Positions 8,466 through 16,724 of a stretch of DNA of 64,000 bases are shown here, one piece after another. The notes under the pieces were generated by a model, which saw only the letters and a list, made by a program, of their open reading frames with translations, did no database searches and was not told where the DNA came from. This DNA comes from Rhodanobacter sp. T12-5 (GTDB taxonomy: Bacteria > Pseudomonadota > Gammaproteobacteria > Xanthomonadales > Rhodanobacteraceae): NCBI RefSeq assembly GCF_008329435.1, contig NZ_NPKN01000001.1, positions 620,001 to 684,000 of the forward strand. The letters are read 5' to 3'. Position numbers and translations under genes: made by a program. Each line of letters starts with the position of its first letter. The stretch's first letter is position 1.

Positions 8466-9809
8466 GTGACAACGACAATCCAACCGCGACTCACCAAGGT
8501 TTTCCGCTTCGTGCGATCGAGCTACGCCGACGGCGTGGCCGAGCTGGCGTACGCGTTCGACGACGGCGAGGAACTGGTCGAGCGAATCCGCTTTCCGAAT
8601 GCGCCGGCAGTACCGGCTGGCCGCGCGGCGGCGTTCGATGCCGCGCTGAAACTGCTGCACCTGATCGCCGGCATCAGCTACTACAAGGCCGGCGTGCCGC
8701 CGAAGATCGAGGTGGCCGACGGCCCGCTCGACGATGCCACCGCCGAGTTGCTGGATCAGCTGTATCTGCACGGGCTGGCCGAGTTCGCCTATCGCAATGG
8801 TCTGGATCTGCGCGGGCACATTGCTTTCCCGCGCGGTGGGACCGCGCCTGCCGTTGCTGCACTGGATTTGCCGAAACGCACCCTGGTGCCGATCGGCGGC
8901 GGCAAGGATTCGCTGGTCGCGGTGGAAGCGATCAAGTCGATCGGCGGCGAGCCGACCGCGGTGTGGGTCGGCAATTCCGCCCTGATCGCCGCCTGCGCCG
9001 AACGTACCGGCCTGCCTACGCTGAACATCCAGCGCGAGTTGGCACCGGCCCTGTTCGAACTGAACCGGCTCGGTGCATGGAACGGGCACATCCCGGTGAC
9101 CGCGGTGAATTCGGCGATCCTCGTCGTCGCCGCGATCCTGTACGGTTACGACTCGATCGCGTTCGCCAACGAGCGCTCCGCCTCGGCCGCCACGCTGGAG
9201 TACGACGGCCAGCAGGTGAACCATCAATGGAGCAAGGGCTACGCGTTCGAGCAACTGCTGGGCAACTGGCTGCACACGCACGTGGCCAGCGATCTCGATT
9301 ATTGCTCGCTGCTGCGGCCGTATTCCGAACTGGCGATCACCCGTGCATTCGCGAAGCTGACGCCGTACTTCGACGTGTTCTCCAGCTGCAACCGCAACTT
9401 CAGGTTGCTCGGCCCGAAGCCGGTTGACCGCTGGTGCGGGCAGTGCCCGAAATGCCACTTCGTGTTCCTCGCGCTGGCGCCGTTCCTGCCCAAGCCGCGG
9501 CTGCTGGCGATCTTCGGGCGCAACCTGCTGGACGATGAAGGCCAGGCCGCCGGCTTCGATGCGCTGCTGGAATACCAGGACCACAAGCCGTTCGAGTGCG
9601 TGGGCGAGGGCGCCGAGGCGCGCGCCGCGATGTATGCGCTGAGCCAGCGGCCGGAGTGGCAGGAGGACGCGCTGGTGGCACGCTTCCGCAGCGAGATCCT
9701 GCCGCAGCTCGATGCCTCGCAACTGGCGCTGGAGCCATGGCTGGAGCCGTCGTCCGAACATCGCGTGCCGGCGCGATTGCAGGCTGCGCTGGCGGCGATC
9801 GGCGGATGA
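8466..9809 (+). CDS. murL: UDP-MurNAc-L-Ala-L-Glu epimerase (MurL)
   Basis: A 447-residue cytoplasmic enzyme recognised as MurL, which converts the terminal L-Glu of UDP-MurNAc-L-Ala-L-Glu to D-Glu in an ATP-dependent reaction. This route, described in Xanthomonas, replaces the usual glutamate racemase supply of D-Glu. Visible features are VPIGGGKDSLVAVEAIKS (about residues 139-156, a PP-loop-like phosphate-binding segment), a FANERSASA motif, and a cysteine pair in WCGQCPKCHFVF. The start is GTG at 8466, preceded by GGAG. The immediate downstream partner is murD2, which supports the assignment strongly. Confidence 0.92.
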   Translation: MTTTIQPRLTKVFRFVRSSYADGVAELAYAFDDGEELVERIRFPNAPAVPAGRAAAFDAALKLLHLIAGISYYKAGVPPKIEVADGPLDDATAELLDQLYLHGLAEFAYRNGLDLRGHIAFPRGGTAPAVAALDLPKRTLVPIGGGKDSLVAVEAIKSIGGEPTAVWVGNSALIAACAERTGLPTLNIQRELAPALFELNRLGAWNGHIPVTAVNSAILVVAAILYGYDSIAFANERSASAATLEYDGQQVNHQWSKGYAFEQLLGNWLHTHVASDLDYCSLLRPYSELAITRAFAKLTPYFDVFSSCNRNFRLLGPKPVDRWCGQCPKCHFVFLALAPFLPKPRLLAIFGRNLLDDEGQAAGFDALLEYQDHKPFECVGEGAEARAAMYALSQRPEWQEDALVARFRSEILPQLDASQLALEPWLEPSSEHRVPARLQAALAAIGG

Positions 9810-9824
9810 ATGTCTCCATATCTT

Positions 9825-9898
9825 CCGTAGGAGCCCGTTCGCGGGCGATGCTCTTGCGGGTTGGACCCAAGGCATCGCCCGCGAGCGGGCTCCTACGG
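9825..9898. repeat. REP-like hairpin, GTAGGAGCCCG type
   Basis: A 27-bp inverted repeat with a single mismatch (9825-9851 with 9872-9898) sits between murL and murD2. Arms begin CCGTAGGAGCCCG and end CGATGC. It lies inside a presumed operon, so it may modulate murD2 expression or mRNA stability rather than end transcription. Confidence 0.85.
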
Positions 9899-9914
9899 GA
9901 ATGCGGGATCCGTC

Positions 9915-11273
9915 ATGCGCATCGCTGACCTGACCGATCGTCGCGTCGCGATCTGGGGCTTCGGCCGGGAGGGCCGTACGGCGATCCGTGCGTTGCGCCA
10001 GCGTTGCGGTGCCCAGCACTTCACCTTGTTCTGCAGCGCAGCCGAAGTCGATGCAGCGAGCGTGTTCGATCCCGCATTGGAAGTCATTGCCGGCGAACCG
10101 GACGCCGTCACGCTGGGCCGGTTCGATGTCGTGGTGAAATCGCCCGGCATTTCGGCGTACAAGCCGGCGCTGCTGGAGGCGCAGGCGCAAGGGACACGGT
10201 TTACCTCCGGCACCGCGCTGTGGTTCGGGGAGAATCCCGATGCGCGCGTGATCGCGGTCACCGGGACCAAGGGCAAGAGCACCACCAGCGCGCTGCTCGC
10301 GCATCTGGCGCGCAGCCTCGATGTACGCACCGCCCTGGCCGGCAACATCGGCCTGCCGCTGCTGGAACTGCAGGGCCGACAGGCGGAGCTGTGGGTGATC
10401 GAACTGTCCAGCTTCCAGACCGGCGAGGCCGGGCCGCTGGAGCTGGGCGTGATCACCAGCCTGTACGAAGAACACCTCGACTGGCACGGCTCGCGCGAAC
10501 GCTATGTTGCCGACAAACTGAAGCTGGCCGACGTCTCGCGCCGGCTGCTGGTCAATGCGCTGCAACCTGCGTTGCTCGAACGCACGCGGCAGCATCCGCA
10601 GCGCCTGCAGTTCGGCCAGCCTGATGGCTGGCACGTCACCGACGGTGTCATTTGCCGTGGCACGCGGGAAATTTTCACGGCCGCCCGACTCGCCGCGCCG
10701 GGCCTGCACAACGCACTCAACGCCTGCGCTGCACTCGCCGCACTGGAAGCCATCGGCCTGGACGCGCCGGCCGCCGCGCCCGCGCTGGCCAGCTTCCGCC
10801 CGCTTCCGCATCGCCTGCAACCGCTTGGCGAAAACGGTGGCTGGCACTGGGTCAACGATTCGATCAGCACCACGCCGCTGGCCACCCTGGCCGCGCTGGA
10901 AAGCCTGCACGGCCGTACGGTGACCGTGCTGGTCGGCGGCCATGATCGAGGGCTGGACTGGACGCCGTTCGTGGATGCCATGCGCAGCGCGCCGGCCCAC
11001 GCGATCGTCTGCATGGGCAGCAACGGCGGCCGCATCGAAACTGCCTTGCGCGCCGCCGGCGTGGTCTGCCCGATCGTGCATGTCGCGGACCTGGCCAGCG
11101 CGGTGGCCGAGTCAAAGGTTCACACGCCCGCGGGTGGAGTGATCCTGCTCTCTCCCGGCGCCCCCAGCTTCGACCAGTTCAAGGACTATGCCGAACGCGG
11201 CCGCCGCTTTGCCGAGTTGGCCGGGTTCGATGACGCGTCGATCGCCGGCATCGAAGGCCTGGGTATCGGCTGA
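9915..11273 (+). CDS. murD2: UDP-MurNAc-L-Ala--L-Glu ligase (MurD2)
   Basis: A 452-residue Mur ligase. It begins MRIADLTDRRVAIWGFGREG with a Rossmann-like UDP-binding domain, then the ATP P-loop VTGTKGKSTTSALLAHLA (near residue 117), a YEEHLDWHGS segment of the central domain, and a C-terminal domain with NDSISTTPLA and VLVGGHDRGLDW. It differs from canonical MurD in pairing with MurL: it adds L-Glu, which MurL then inverts. The start at 9915 was chosen because it begins the conserved N-terminus; codons further upstream fall inside the REP hairpin. It lies 105 bp after murL on the same strand. Confidence 0.92.
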   Translation: MRIADLTDRRVAIWGFGREGRTAIRALRQRCGAQHFTLFCSAAEVDAASVFDPALEVIAGEPDAVTLGRFDVVVKSPGISAYKPALLEAQAQGTRFTSGTALWFGENPDARVIAVTGTKGKSTTSALLAHLARSLDVRTALAGNIGLPLLELQGRQAELWVIELSSFQTGEAGPLELGVITSLYEEHLDWHGSRERYVADKLKLADVSRRLLVNALQPALLERTRQHPQRLQFGQPDGWHVTDGVICRGTREIFTAARLAAPGLHNALNACAALAALEAIGLDAPAAAPALASFRPLPHRLQPLGENGGWHWVNDSISTTPLATLAALESLHGRTVTVLVGGHDRGLDWTPFVDAMRSAPAHAIVCMGSNGGRIETALRAAGVVCPIVHVADLASAVAESKVHTPAGGVILLSPGAPSFDQFKDYAERGRRFAELAGFDDASIAGIEGLGIG

Positions 11274-11402
11274 TCTCGCGCGATCGCACGGTGCGTCGAT
11301 CGCCGGTGCAGCAGTGGTGCGCTCGAAGGGTGCCATGCAGTCGTCGATCTGTTTCCGGTGCCGGGAGACAGTCGTCATTGAACAGCGACAATCGAATCGG
11401 CT

Positions 11403-11831
11403 TCAGCGTGCGTAGCGCGCCAGTGGTTCGTTCACGCGTTTTTTGCCATCGATGCTGATGTGCTGGCGCAGCCAGGTGGCGAACTCGGCCTCGGGCAGGC
11501 TGCCTTCGGCGAGGGCGAGATACTGCGGATAGAGGGCGAGGTCATCGGCATCGAGCCTACCGCCATTGAGCACGATGAAAGTTTCGCAGGCCACGGCCGC
11601 CGTGCGTTTGTTGCCGTCGATGAAGGGATGGTTGTGCGCCAGACCGAAAGCCAGGTTGGCGGCGAGGTCGGCAAGATCGGGCGGCGGGTCACCATAGGCG
11701 TACGCCTGTTGCGGACGGGCGAGCGCGGAATCCAGCGGGTTCTCGTCGCGCACGCCGCTGCCGCCGCCGTGCTCGGCCAACTGACGTTCGTGGATGGCGA
11801 TGGTGAGCGGCTTTTCGATCAAGGTGATCAT
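11403..11831 (-). CDS. doc: Doc-type Fic-domain toxin (death-on-curing family)
   Basis: A 142-residue toxin of the Fic/Doc family. The catalytic motif HPFIDGNKRTA occupies residues 68-78. Doc proteins carry this form of the Fic motif and phosphorylate translation factor EF-Tu, arresting translation. The N-terminal E-x-x-L-x-x-H-G segment (ERQLAEHGG) and a C-terminal FATWLRQH complete the usual Doc length. The start codon lies 9 bp past the stop of the upstream antitoxin gene, so the pair is translationally linked. The antitoxin is AbrB-like rather than the classical Phd. Confidence 0.92.
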   Translation of the reverse strand: MITLIEKPLTIAIHERQLAEHGGGSGVRDENPLDSALARPQQAYAYGDPPPDLADLAANLAFGLAHNHPFIDGNKRTAAVACETFIVLNGGRLDADDLALYPQYLALAEGSLPEAEFATWLRQHISIDGKKRVNEPLARYAR

Positions 11832-11840
11832 GGCCGCTAC

Positions 11841-12062
11841 CTACTGTGCCAGCTTGTGCAATAGGGTGCGCCGCTTGCGCATGACTTCCTCAGCTACTTC
11901 CATCTGCTTGGCGAGGGTGGGGTCGTAGGTGGTGAGGCGGATGCCGTCGGGCGTTTCCAGCGCGAACAGTTCGTCGCCCTTTTCCAGGCGCAGGCGGGCC
12001 AGCAGATCGCGCGGCAGGATGACGCCGGCGGAGTTGCCGATGGTGGTGATCTTGAGTTTCAT
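11841..12062 (-). CDS. AbrB/MazE/SpoVT-type antitoxin
   Basis: A 73-residue protein beginning MKLKITTIGNSAGVILPRDL, the swapped-hairpin AbrB DNA-binding domain (residues 1-45), followed by a short charged C-terminal segment (AKQMEVAEEVMRKRRTLL) that would bind and neutralise the Doc toxin. A strong CGGAGG ribosome site lies upstream. A perfect palindrome 17 bases ahead of the start codon is its likely autoregulatory operator. The order antitoxin-toxin with 9 bp between is standard for type II systems. Confidence 0.92.
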   Translation of the reverse strand: MKLKITTIGNSAGVILPRDLLARLRLEKGDELFALETPDGIRLTTYDPTLAKQMEVAEEVMRKRRTLLHKLAQ

Positions 12063-12078
12063 GGCGGCCTCCGGAAGT

Positions 12079-12094
12079 TATAACGTATGTTATA
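12079..12094. promoter_or_regulatory. Palindromic operator/promoter of the AbrB-Doc operon
   Basis: The sequence TATAACGTATGTTATA is a perfect inverted repeat (TATAAC-GTAT-GTTATA) just upstream of the antitoxin start. Its TATAAC halves also resemble a -10 box on either strand, so bound antitoxin would cover the promoter. This is the usual arrangement for antitoxin autorepression. Confidence 0.75.
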
Positions 12095-12268
12095 CTTGGC
12101 AATCTCAGGCATTCAACTCGCCGTTCGCTAGCCGTCGGTGGGCCAGGCAAGTTGAAGGCCGCGAGGAAAACGAAATCCCGAACACGATCCGGGCGGACGC
12201 ACTTCGATGTGCACTTCGAGCGCCAAGTCGCCGCCGCCAACCTGGGCATTCGACAATCATGTCAATTC

Positions 12269-12300
12269 AAAAAAAAGGGCCGCACTCGCGTGCGGCCCTT
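12269..12300 (-). terminator. Rho-independent terminator of the M13 peptidase gene
   Basis: An 11-bp stem (AAGGGCCGCAC with GTGCGGCCCTT) with a 4-base loop is followed on the minus strand by a run of eight T residues. It lies 24 bp past the peptidase stop codon. It is the best intrinsic terminator in this part of the window. Confidence 0.9.
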
Positions 12301-12323
12301 CGCTTTGCCAGCGCCTGCAAGCC

Positions 12324-14375
12324 CTACCAGATCTTCACCCGATCCTTCGGTGCCAGGTACAGCTTCTCGCCCGGCTTCACGTCGAACGCGGGATACCACG
12401 CGTCGAGATTGCGCACGGTCTGGGCGCGGACGCTGGCGGGCGCGTGCACGTCGGTGTTGAGGCGCTGGCGCAGGGCGGCGTCGCGGATCTTGCTGCGCCA
12501 GGCCTGGCCGAAGGCGAGGAAGAAGCGCTGGTCGCCGCTCAAGCCGTCGATTACCGGGGCCGGCTTGTCGCCGAGCGACTTGTGGTAGGCGAGGTAGGCG
12601 ATGGTGAGGCCGGAGACGTCGGCGATGTCCTCGCCGAGGGTCTGCTCGCCGCTGACGTGCAGGCCAGGCAATACCTCGTACTGGTCGAACTGCTTCGCCA
12701 GTTGCTGGCTGGCGGCCTTGAAGTGCGCCAAGTCGTCCGGCGTCCACCAGTTGGCGAGGCGGCCTTCGGCATCGAACTCGGCACCGAGGTTGTCGAAGCT
12801 GTGGCTGATTTCGTGGCCGATGATCGCGCCGATCGAACCGTAGTTGGCGGCCGCGTCCGCGTGCGGATCGAAGAACGGCGGCTGCAGGATCGCGGCGGGG
12901 AAATTGAGCGCGTTCTGCAACGGCAGGTTCACCGCGTTGACAGTTTGCGGAGTCATCCACCACTCGCCCTTGTCCACCGGCTGGCCGAGCTTGGCGCGCT
13001 GATGTTCGTACTCGAACTTTTCGGCACGCAGCCGGTTGCCCAGCGGATCGTCGGCGCGGATGTCCAGCGTGGCGTAGTCGCGCCAGGTTTCCGGATAGCC
13101 GACGCTGACGCGCAACGTGGCCAGCTTGGCCTTGGCTTTCCCGCGGGTGGCGGGGGTCATCCAGGCCAGCGTGTCGATGCGGTCGTTGAACGCGGCGATG
13201 AGGTTCTTCACCAGTTGCTGCACGGCGGCCTTGGACGAGGCCGGGAAATATTTCCGCACGTAGAGCTGGCCCACCGCGTCGCCGAGGCCGACATTGGTGG
13301 CGCCGACGGCACGTTTCCAGCGCGGCTGCTGCTCGGGCGTGCCCTGCAGGGTACGACCATGGAAATCGAAGCTGAGGTCGGCGTAGGCCTTGGGCAGCAG
13401 GTCGGCGCTGTGGTCGATGGTGTGGAAGACGAGCAGGTCCTTCCAGGCCTGCAGCGGCTCGCTGGCGGTCAGCGCGGACAGCCCGGTGACGGCGGAGGGC
13501 TGCCAGACGTCGAATTGCGATTGGCCGTCCAGCCCGGCAGCCTTGAGGTAGGCCGCCCAGTCGAGGCCGGGCGCCTTGTGCGCGAAGTCGGCCATCCGCC
13601 ACAGGTTGTTGGCCTTGTGCACGTCCTGGCTGTCGAGCAGGCTTTCCTGCGCCTTGGCGATCTTCGTCTCCAGGTCGAGGATGGCGCTTGTCTTGCCTGC
13701 GGCATCGGCGATGCCGGCCTGCTTCAGCAGCGCGGTGACGTAGGTCCGGTACTTGGCACGGGCCTCGACCATGTGCGGATCGCTGGACAGGTAATAATCG
13801 CGGCTGGGCATGCCGAGGCCGCCCTGCATCAGGTAGGCGATGTGGTGCGAAGGATCTTCCAGCCCCTGTGTCACGAACAGGCCGAACAGGTGTTCGGTGT
13901 GGAAGTTGGTGGCGTTGATCGGGTCGACGTCGGCGCGCAGGCGGCTGCCCAGCACGCGGGCCAGGTCGTCGCGCGAGGCGATCGCGTCGATCTGCGCCAG
14001 CTGCGGCTTGAGCGGGGCCAGGCCGTGCTGCTCGATCGCGGCGGTGTCCATCCAGGCGGCGTAGTAGTCGGCGATCTTGTGCGCGTTGCTGCCGGCGGCG
14101 GGATGGCTGGCGCCGGCATTGCGGATCAGCTCGGCGGTGTCCTTCTCGGCCTGCTCGAACACCTTGAGGAAGGTGCCGGTGCTGGAGCGGTCGGCGGGGA
14201 TCTGCGCCGTCTTCAGCCAGCTGCCGTTGGCGTAGCGGAAGAAGTCGTCGCCCGGCTTCACGCCGTGGTCGACGCCGGCCAGGTCGATGCCGATCGGCTG
14301 GCTGGTCGGCGTGGCCGCCCAGGCGGCGGGAGTGCACGCCACCATTGCCGTCAGGATCCATCGCATGCGTTGCAT
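12324..14375 (-). CDS. Secreted M13-family (neprilysin/PepO-like) zinc endopeptidase
   Basis: A 683-residue exported metallopeptidase. A signal peptide (MQRMRWILTAMVACTPAAWA) precedes the M13 N-terminal domain with GDDFFRYANGSWL. The zinc motif HEISH is at residues 521-525 in IIGHEISHSFDN, and the third ligand is in GEDIADVSG about 60 residues later. The C-terminal region holds the family motif FLAFGQAWR. It cleaves oligopeptides in the periplasm or outside the cell. The start at 14375 is preceded by GGAGG and begins the signal peptide; a longer frame to 14453 adds 26 residues with no signal character. A strong terminator follows the gene. Confidence 0.94.
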   Translation of the reverse strand: MQRMRWILTAMVACTPAAWAATPTSQPIGIDLAGVDHGVKPGDDFFRYANGSWLKTAQIPADRSSTGTFLKVFEQAEKDTAELIRNAGASHPAAGSNAHKIADYYAAWMDTAAIEQHGLAPLKPQLAQIDAIASRDDLARVLGSRLRADVDPINATNFHTEHLFGLFVTQGLEDPSHHIAYLMQGGLGMPSRDYYLSSDPHMVEARAKYRTYVTALLKQAGIADAAGKTSAILDLETKIAKAQESLLDSQDVHKANNLWRMADFAHKAPGLDWAAYLKAAGLDGQSQFDVWQPSAVTGLSALTASEPLQAWKDLLVFHTIDHSADLLPKAYADLSFDFHGRTLQGTPEQQPRWKRAVGATNVGLGDAVGQLYVRKYFPASSKAAVQQLVKNLIAAFNDRIDTLAWMTPATRGKAKAKLATLRVSVGYPETWRDYATLDIRADDPLGNRLRAEKFEYEHQRAKLGQPVDKGEWWMTPQTVNAVNLPLQNALNFPAAILQPPFFDPHADAAANYGSIGAIIGHEISHSFDNLGAEFDAEGRLANWWTPDDLAHFKAASQQLAKQFDQYEVLPGLHVSGEQTLGEDIADVSGLTIAYLAYHKSLGDKPAPVIDGLSGDQRFFLAFGQAWRSKIRDAALRQRLNTDVHAPASVRAQTVRNLDAWYPAFDVKPGEKLYLAPKDRVKIW

Positions 14376-14466
14376 GATCGTGTCGCCTCCGCTGAAAGGA
14401 ATGTTCCACCATAGCCCGCCGCCCGGCGCTTGAGGGCATGACTTATGGGCCATGCGGGCCAGGCAT

Positions 14467-16086
14467 TCAGTGCGTCTCCACGCTGACCGGCGCGACTTGC
14501 GCCGGCATGCGACAAAACGGCACCAGCAACAGGGCCACGATGAACATCCACGCCATCAACCGAAACACGTCGTCGAATGCCAGCGTCGTCGCGGCACGCG
14601 ATACCAGCTGGCCCAGTTCGCCTTGTGCCATCAGCAACGCGTGTGCGGAATCGCTGGTGAACTGGCCGATCCGCGCAGCCAGCTGCGCCACCACCTCGGG
14701 CGCGTTGCGGCCGGCCTCGCCCAGGCTTTCGCCGAAGCGGGCGGCGTGGATGCGCGTCCCATCCATCAGCCAGGTATTGACCACCGCGATGCCGATTGCG
14801 CCGCCGAGGTTGCGCATCAGGTTGAACAGGCCCGAGGCGTAGCGCAGCTCGGCCGCGGCGAAACCATTCAGCGCCATGTTCACGCTGGGCACGATGCACA
14901 GCATCGTCGCGAAGCCGCGCAGCGCCTGTGGCCAGAACAGCGCGGCGAAACCCCACTGCGGCGTCATCGCCGAGAACAGCCACAGGCTGGCGGCGAACAG
15001 CAGCAGGCCGGCGCTGATCGTCCAGCGCGCGTCGACCCGTTGCGACAGCCGTGCCGCCACCACCGTGCTGAGGATCTGCGCGATGCCGGTGACGAATACC
15101 GTGGTGCCGATCTGCAGGCTGTTGTAGCCGCGCACGCGGCCGAGGAACACCGGTACCAGGTAGGTCGACGCATACAGCCCGAAGCCGATCACCAGGCTGA
15201 AGATGCAGGCGAACACGAAACTGGAATGGCGGAACGGCGACAGCCTGACGATCGGCCCCGCCGAGCGCAGCGAGCGCTCCAGGAACAGCGCGAAGCCGAC
15301 CAGCGACAGCCATGCCGCGGTGGCGATGGTCGGGTCGCCCAGCCATTCGTGGCGCGGGCATTCCTCCAGCACGTATTCCAGGCCACCCAGGAACATCGCC
15401 ATCGCGACCAGATGCACGTAGTCGATCTTCTTCAGCATCGCCAGGTTCGGCCGGTCGACCTTGACCAGCAGGATCGACAGCACGGTCACGGCGATGCCCG
15501 GCACGATGTTGATGTAGAAGATCGAGCGCCAGCCGACCACCTCGGTGAGCCAGCCGCCCACGGTCGGCCCCAGCGTCGGTGCCAGCACCGAGACCATGCC
15601 GAGGATCGCCGGGATCAGCGCGCGCTGCGGGCCGCTGAACAGCGCGAAGCCGGTGGCGAACACGGTCGGCACCATCGCGCCGCCGACGAAGCCCTGGATC
15701 ACCCGGAACAGCGTCATCGAGTGGATGTCCCAGGCCATTCCGCACAGCGCACTGGCCAGGGTGAACAGTCCGGCCGACAGCGCGTACAGCCAGCGCGTCG
15801 ACAGCGCCTGCGCCAGGAACGCGGCGAACGGGATCATCACCAGTTCCGCCATCAGGTAGCCGGTCTGCACCCAGCTGATCTCGTCCGGGCCGGCCGACAG
15901 CCCGGCCTGGATCTCGTTGAGCGAGGCGGCCACGATCTGGATGTCGATCAGCGCCATGAACATGCCGAACGCCATCACGCCGAAGATCAGGAATTTGCGC
16001 GGCAGCGGCAGGTCGGCGGGGGCGATGATGGTGGTTTGCGGGGTGGCGGTAAGGGCGTTCACGGGAGGCTCTTGCATCGTCGGCAA
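14467..16086 (-). CDS. emrB: EmrB-type DHA2 multidrug efflux pump (MFS)
   Basis: A 539-residue inner-membrane transporter with about 14 hydrophobic helices, the DHA2 signature length. The first helix contains FGMFMALIDIQIVAASLNEI, and the family motifs WVQTGYLMAELVMIP and GGWLTEVVGWRSIFYINIVPG (motif C region, split here by one residue in the description) are recognisable. It would expel hydrophobic compounds through a tripartite complex with an EmrA-like adaptor and TolC. The gene faces away from a TetR-type repressor and the emrA-like gene, with a shared palindrome between them, so repression likely covers both directions. MQEPPVNALT at 16077 is an alternative start. Confidence 0.93.
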   Translation of the reverse strand: MPTMQEPPVNALTATPQTTIIAPADLPLPRKFLIFGVMAFGMFMALIDIQIVAASLNEIQAGLSAGPDEISWVQTGYLMAELVMIPFAAFLAQALSTRWLYALSAGLFTLASALCGMAWDIHSMTLFRVIQGFVGGAMVPTVFATGFALFSGPQRALIPAILGMVSVLAPTLGPTVGGWLTEVVGWRSIFYINIVPGIAVTVLSILLVKVDRPNLAMLKKIDYVHLVAMAMFLGGLEYVLEECPRHEWLGDPTIATAAWLSLVGFALFLERSLRSAGPIVRLSPFRHSSFVFACIFSLVIGFGLYASTYLVPVFLGRVRGYNSLQIGTTVFVTGIAQILSTVVAARLSQRVDARWTISAGLLLFAASLWLFSAMTPQWGFAALFWPQALRGFATMLCIVPSVNMALNGFAAAELRYASGLFNLMRNLGGAIGIAVVNTWLMDGTRIHAARFGESLGEAGRNAPEVVAQLAARIGQFTSDSAHALLMAQGELGQLVSRAATTLAFDDVFRLMAWMFIVALLLVPFCRMPAQVAPVSVETH

Positions 16087-16093
16087 ATCATAG

Positions 16094-16109
16094 TATGATG
16101 ATCATCATA
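16094..16109. promoter_or_regulatory. TetR-type operator between emrB and tetR
   Basis: TATGATGATCATCATA is a perfect 16-bp palindrome in the 41-bp gap between divergent start codons. It starts 8 bp from the pump start and 18 bp from the regulator start. Position, length and symmetry fit a TetR dimer site that represses both genes. Confidence 0.8.
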
Positions 16110-16127
16110 TTAAAAAGCGAGACCGTC

Positions 16128-16724
16128 ATGCGCTACGACACCGAGCACAAGCAGAAGACCCGCGCCATGGTGCTGCAGGCTGCGGCGAAGGCGATCCGTG
16201 CCGACGGCCCGGACCGCGTCGCGGTGGCCGGCGTGATGGCCGAGGCGGGGCTCACCCACGGCGGCTTCTACGCCCACTTCAAGTCCAAGGACGAACTGGT
16301 CGCCGCGGCGATCGGGCAGATGTTCGAGGAAGCGCGCGCCCGCTGGGAGCGCGAGACCGCCGAACGCGGCCCGGCCGACGGCCTGGTGGCGTACATCGAC
16401 TTTTACCTGTCGAAGAAGCATCGCGACGCCCGCGGCTTCGGTTGCCCGATGGCAGCGCTGGCCTCGGACCTGCCGCGCCTGTCCGAGCCGGCTCGCGAGC
16501 AGTTCGCCGACGGCGTGCAACGCAGCACCGCGCGGCTGGGCGAGCAGCTCGCCGCGCTGGGTCATGCGGCGGCCGAGGTTGAGGCGCGCTCGATGATCGC
16601 CGAGCTGATCGGCGCGCTCTCGCTGTCGCGCATCGAGCCGGACGCGAAGCGCTCCGACGCAATTCTCGCTGCCTCACGCAAGCAGTTGAAGCAGCGGCTC
16701 GGACTTGAGGCGCGGCAGCCATGA
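16128..16724 (+). CDS. TetR-family transcriptional regulator of the efflux genes
   Basis: A 198-residue repressor. The N-terminal helix-turn-helix spans about residues 10-55 (VLQAAAKAIRADGPDRVAVA, then LTHGGFYAHFKSKDELVAA, the recognition helix). The C-terminal ligand domain contains GCPMAALASDL, seen in a TetR subgroup that controls drug or aldehyde resistance genes. The ATG at 16128 gives the standard N-terminus; an upstream in-frame ATG lies within the operator. The stop codon overlaps the start of the emrA-like gene by four bases (ATGA), so the two are co-translated. Confidence 0.92.
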   Translation: MRYDTEHKQKTRAMVLQAAAKAIRADGPDRVAVAGVMAEAGLTHGGFYAHFKSKDELVAAAIGQMFEEARARWERETAERGPADGLVAYIDFYLSKKHRDARGFGCPMAALASDLPRLSEPAREQFADGVQRSTARLGEQLAALGHAAAEVEARSMIAELIGALSLSRIEPDAKRSDAILAASRKQLKQRLGLEARQP

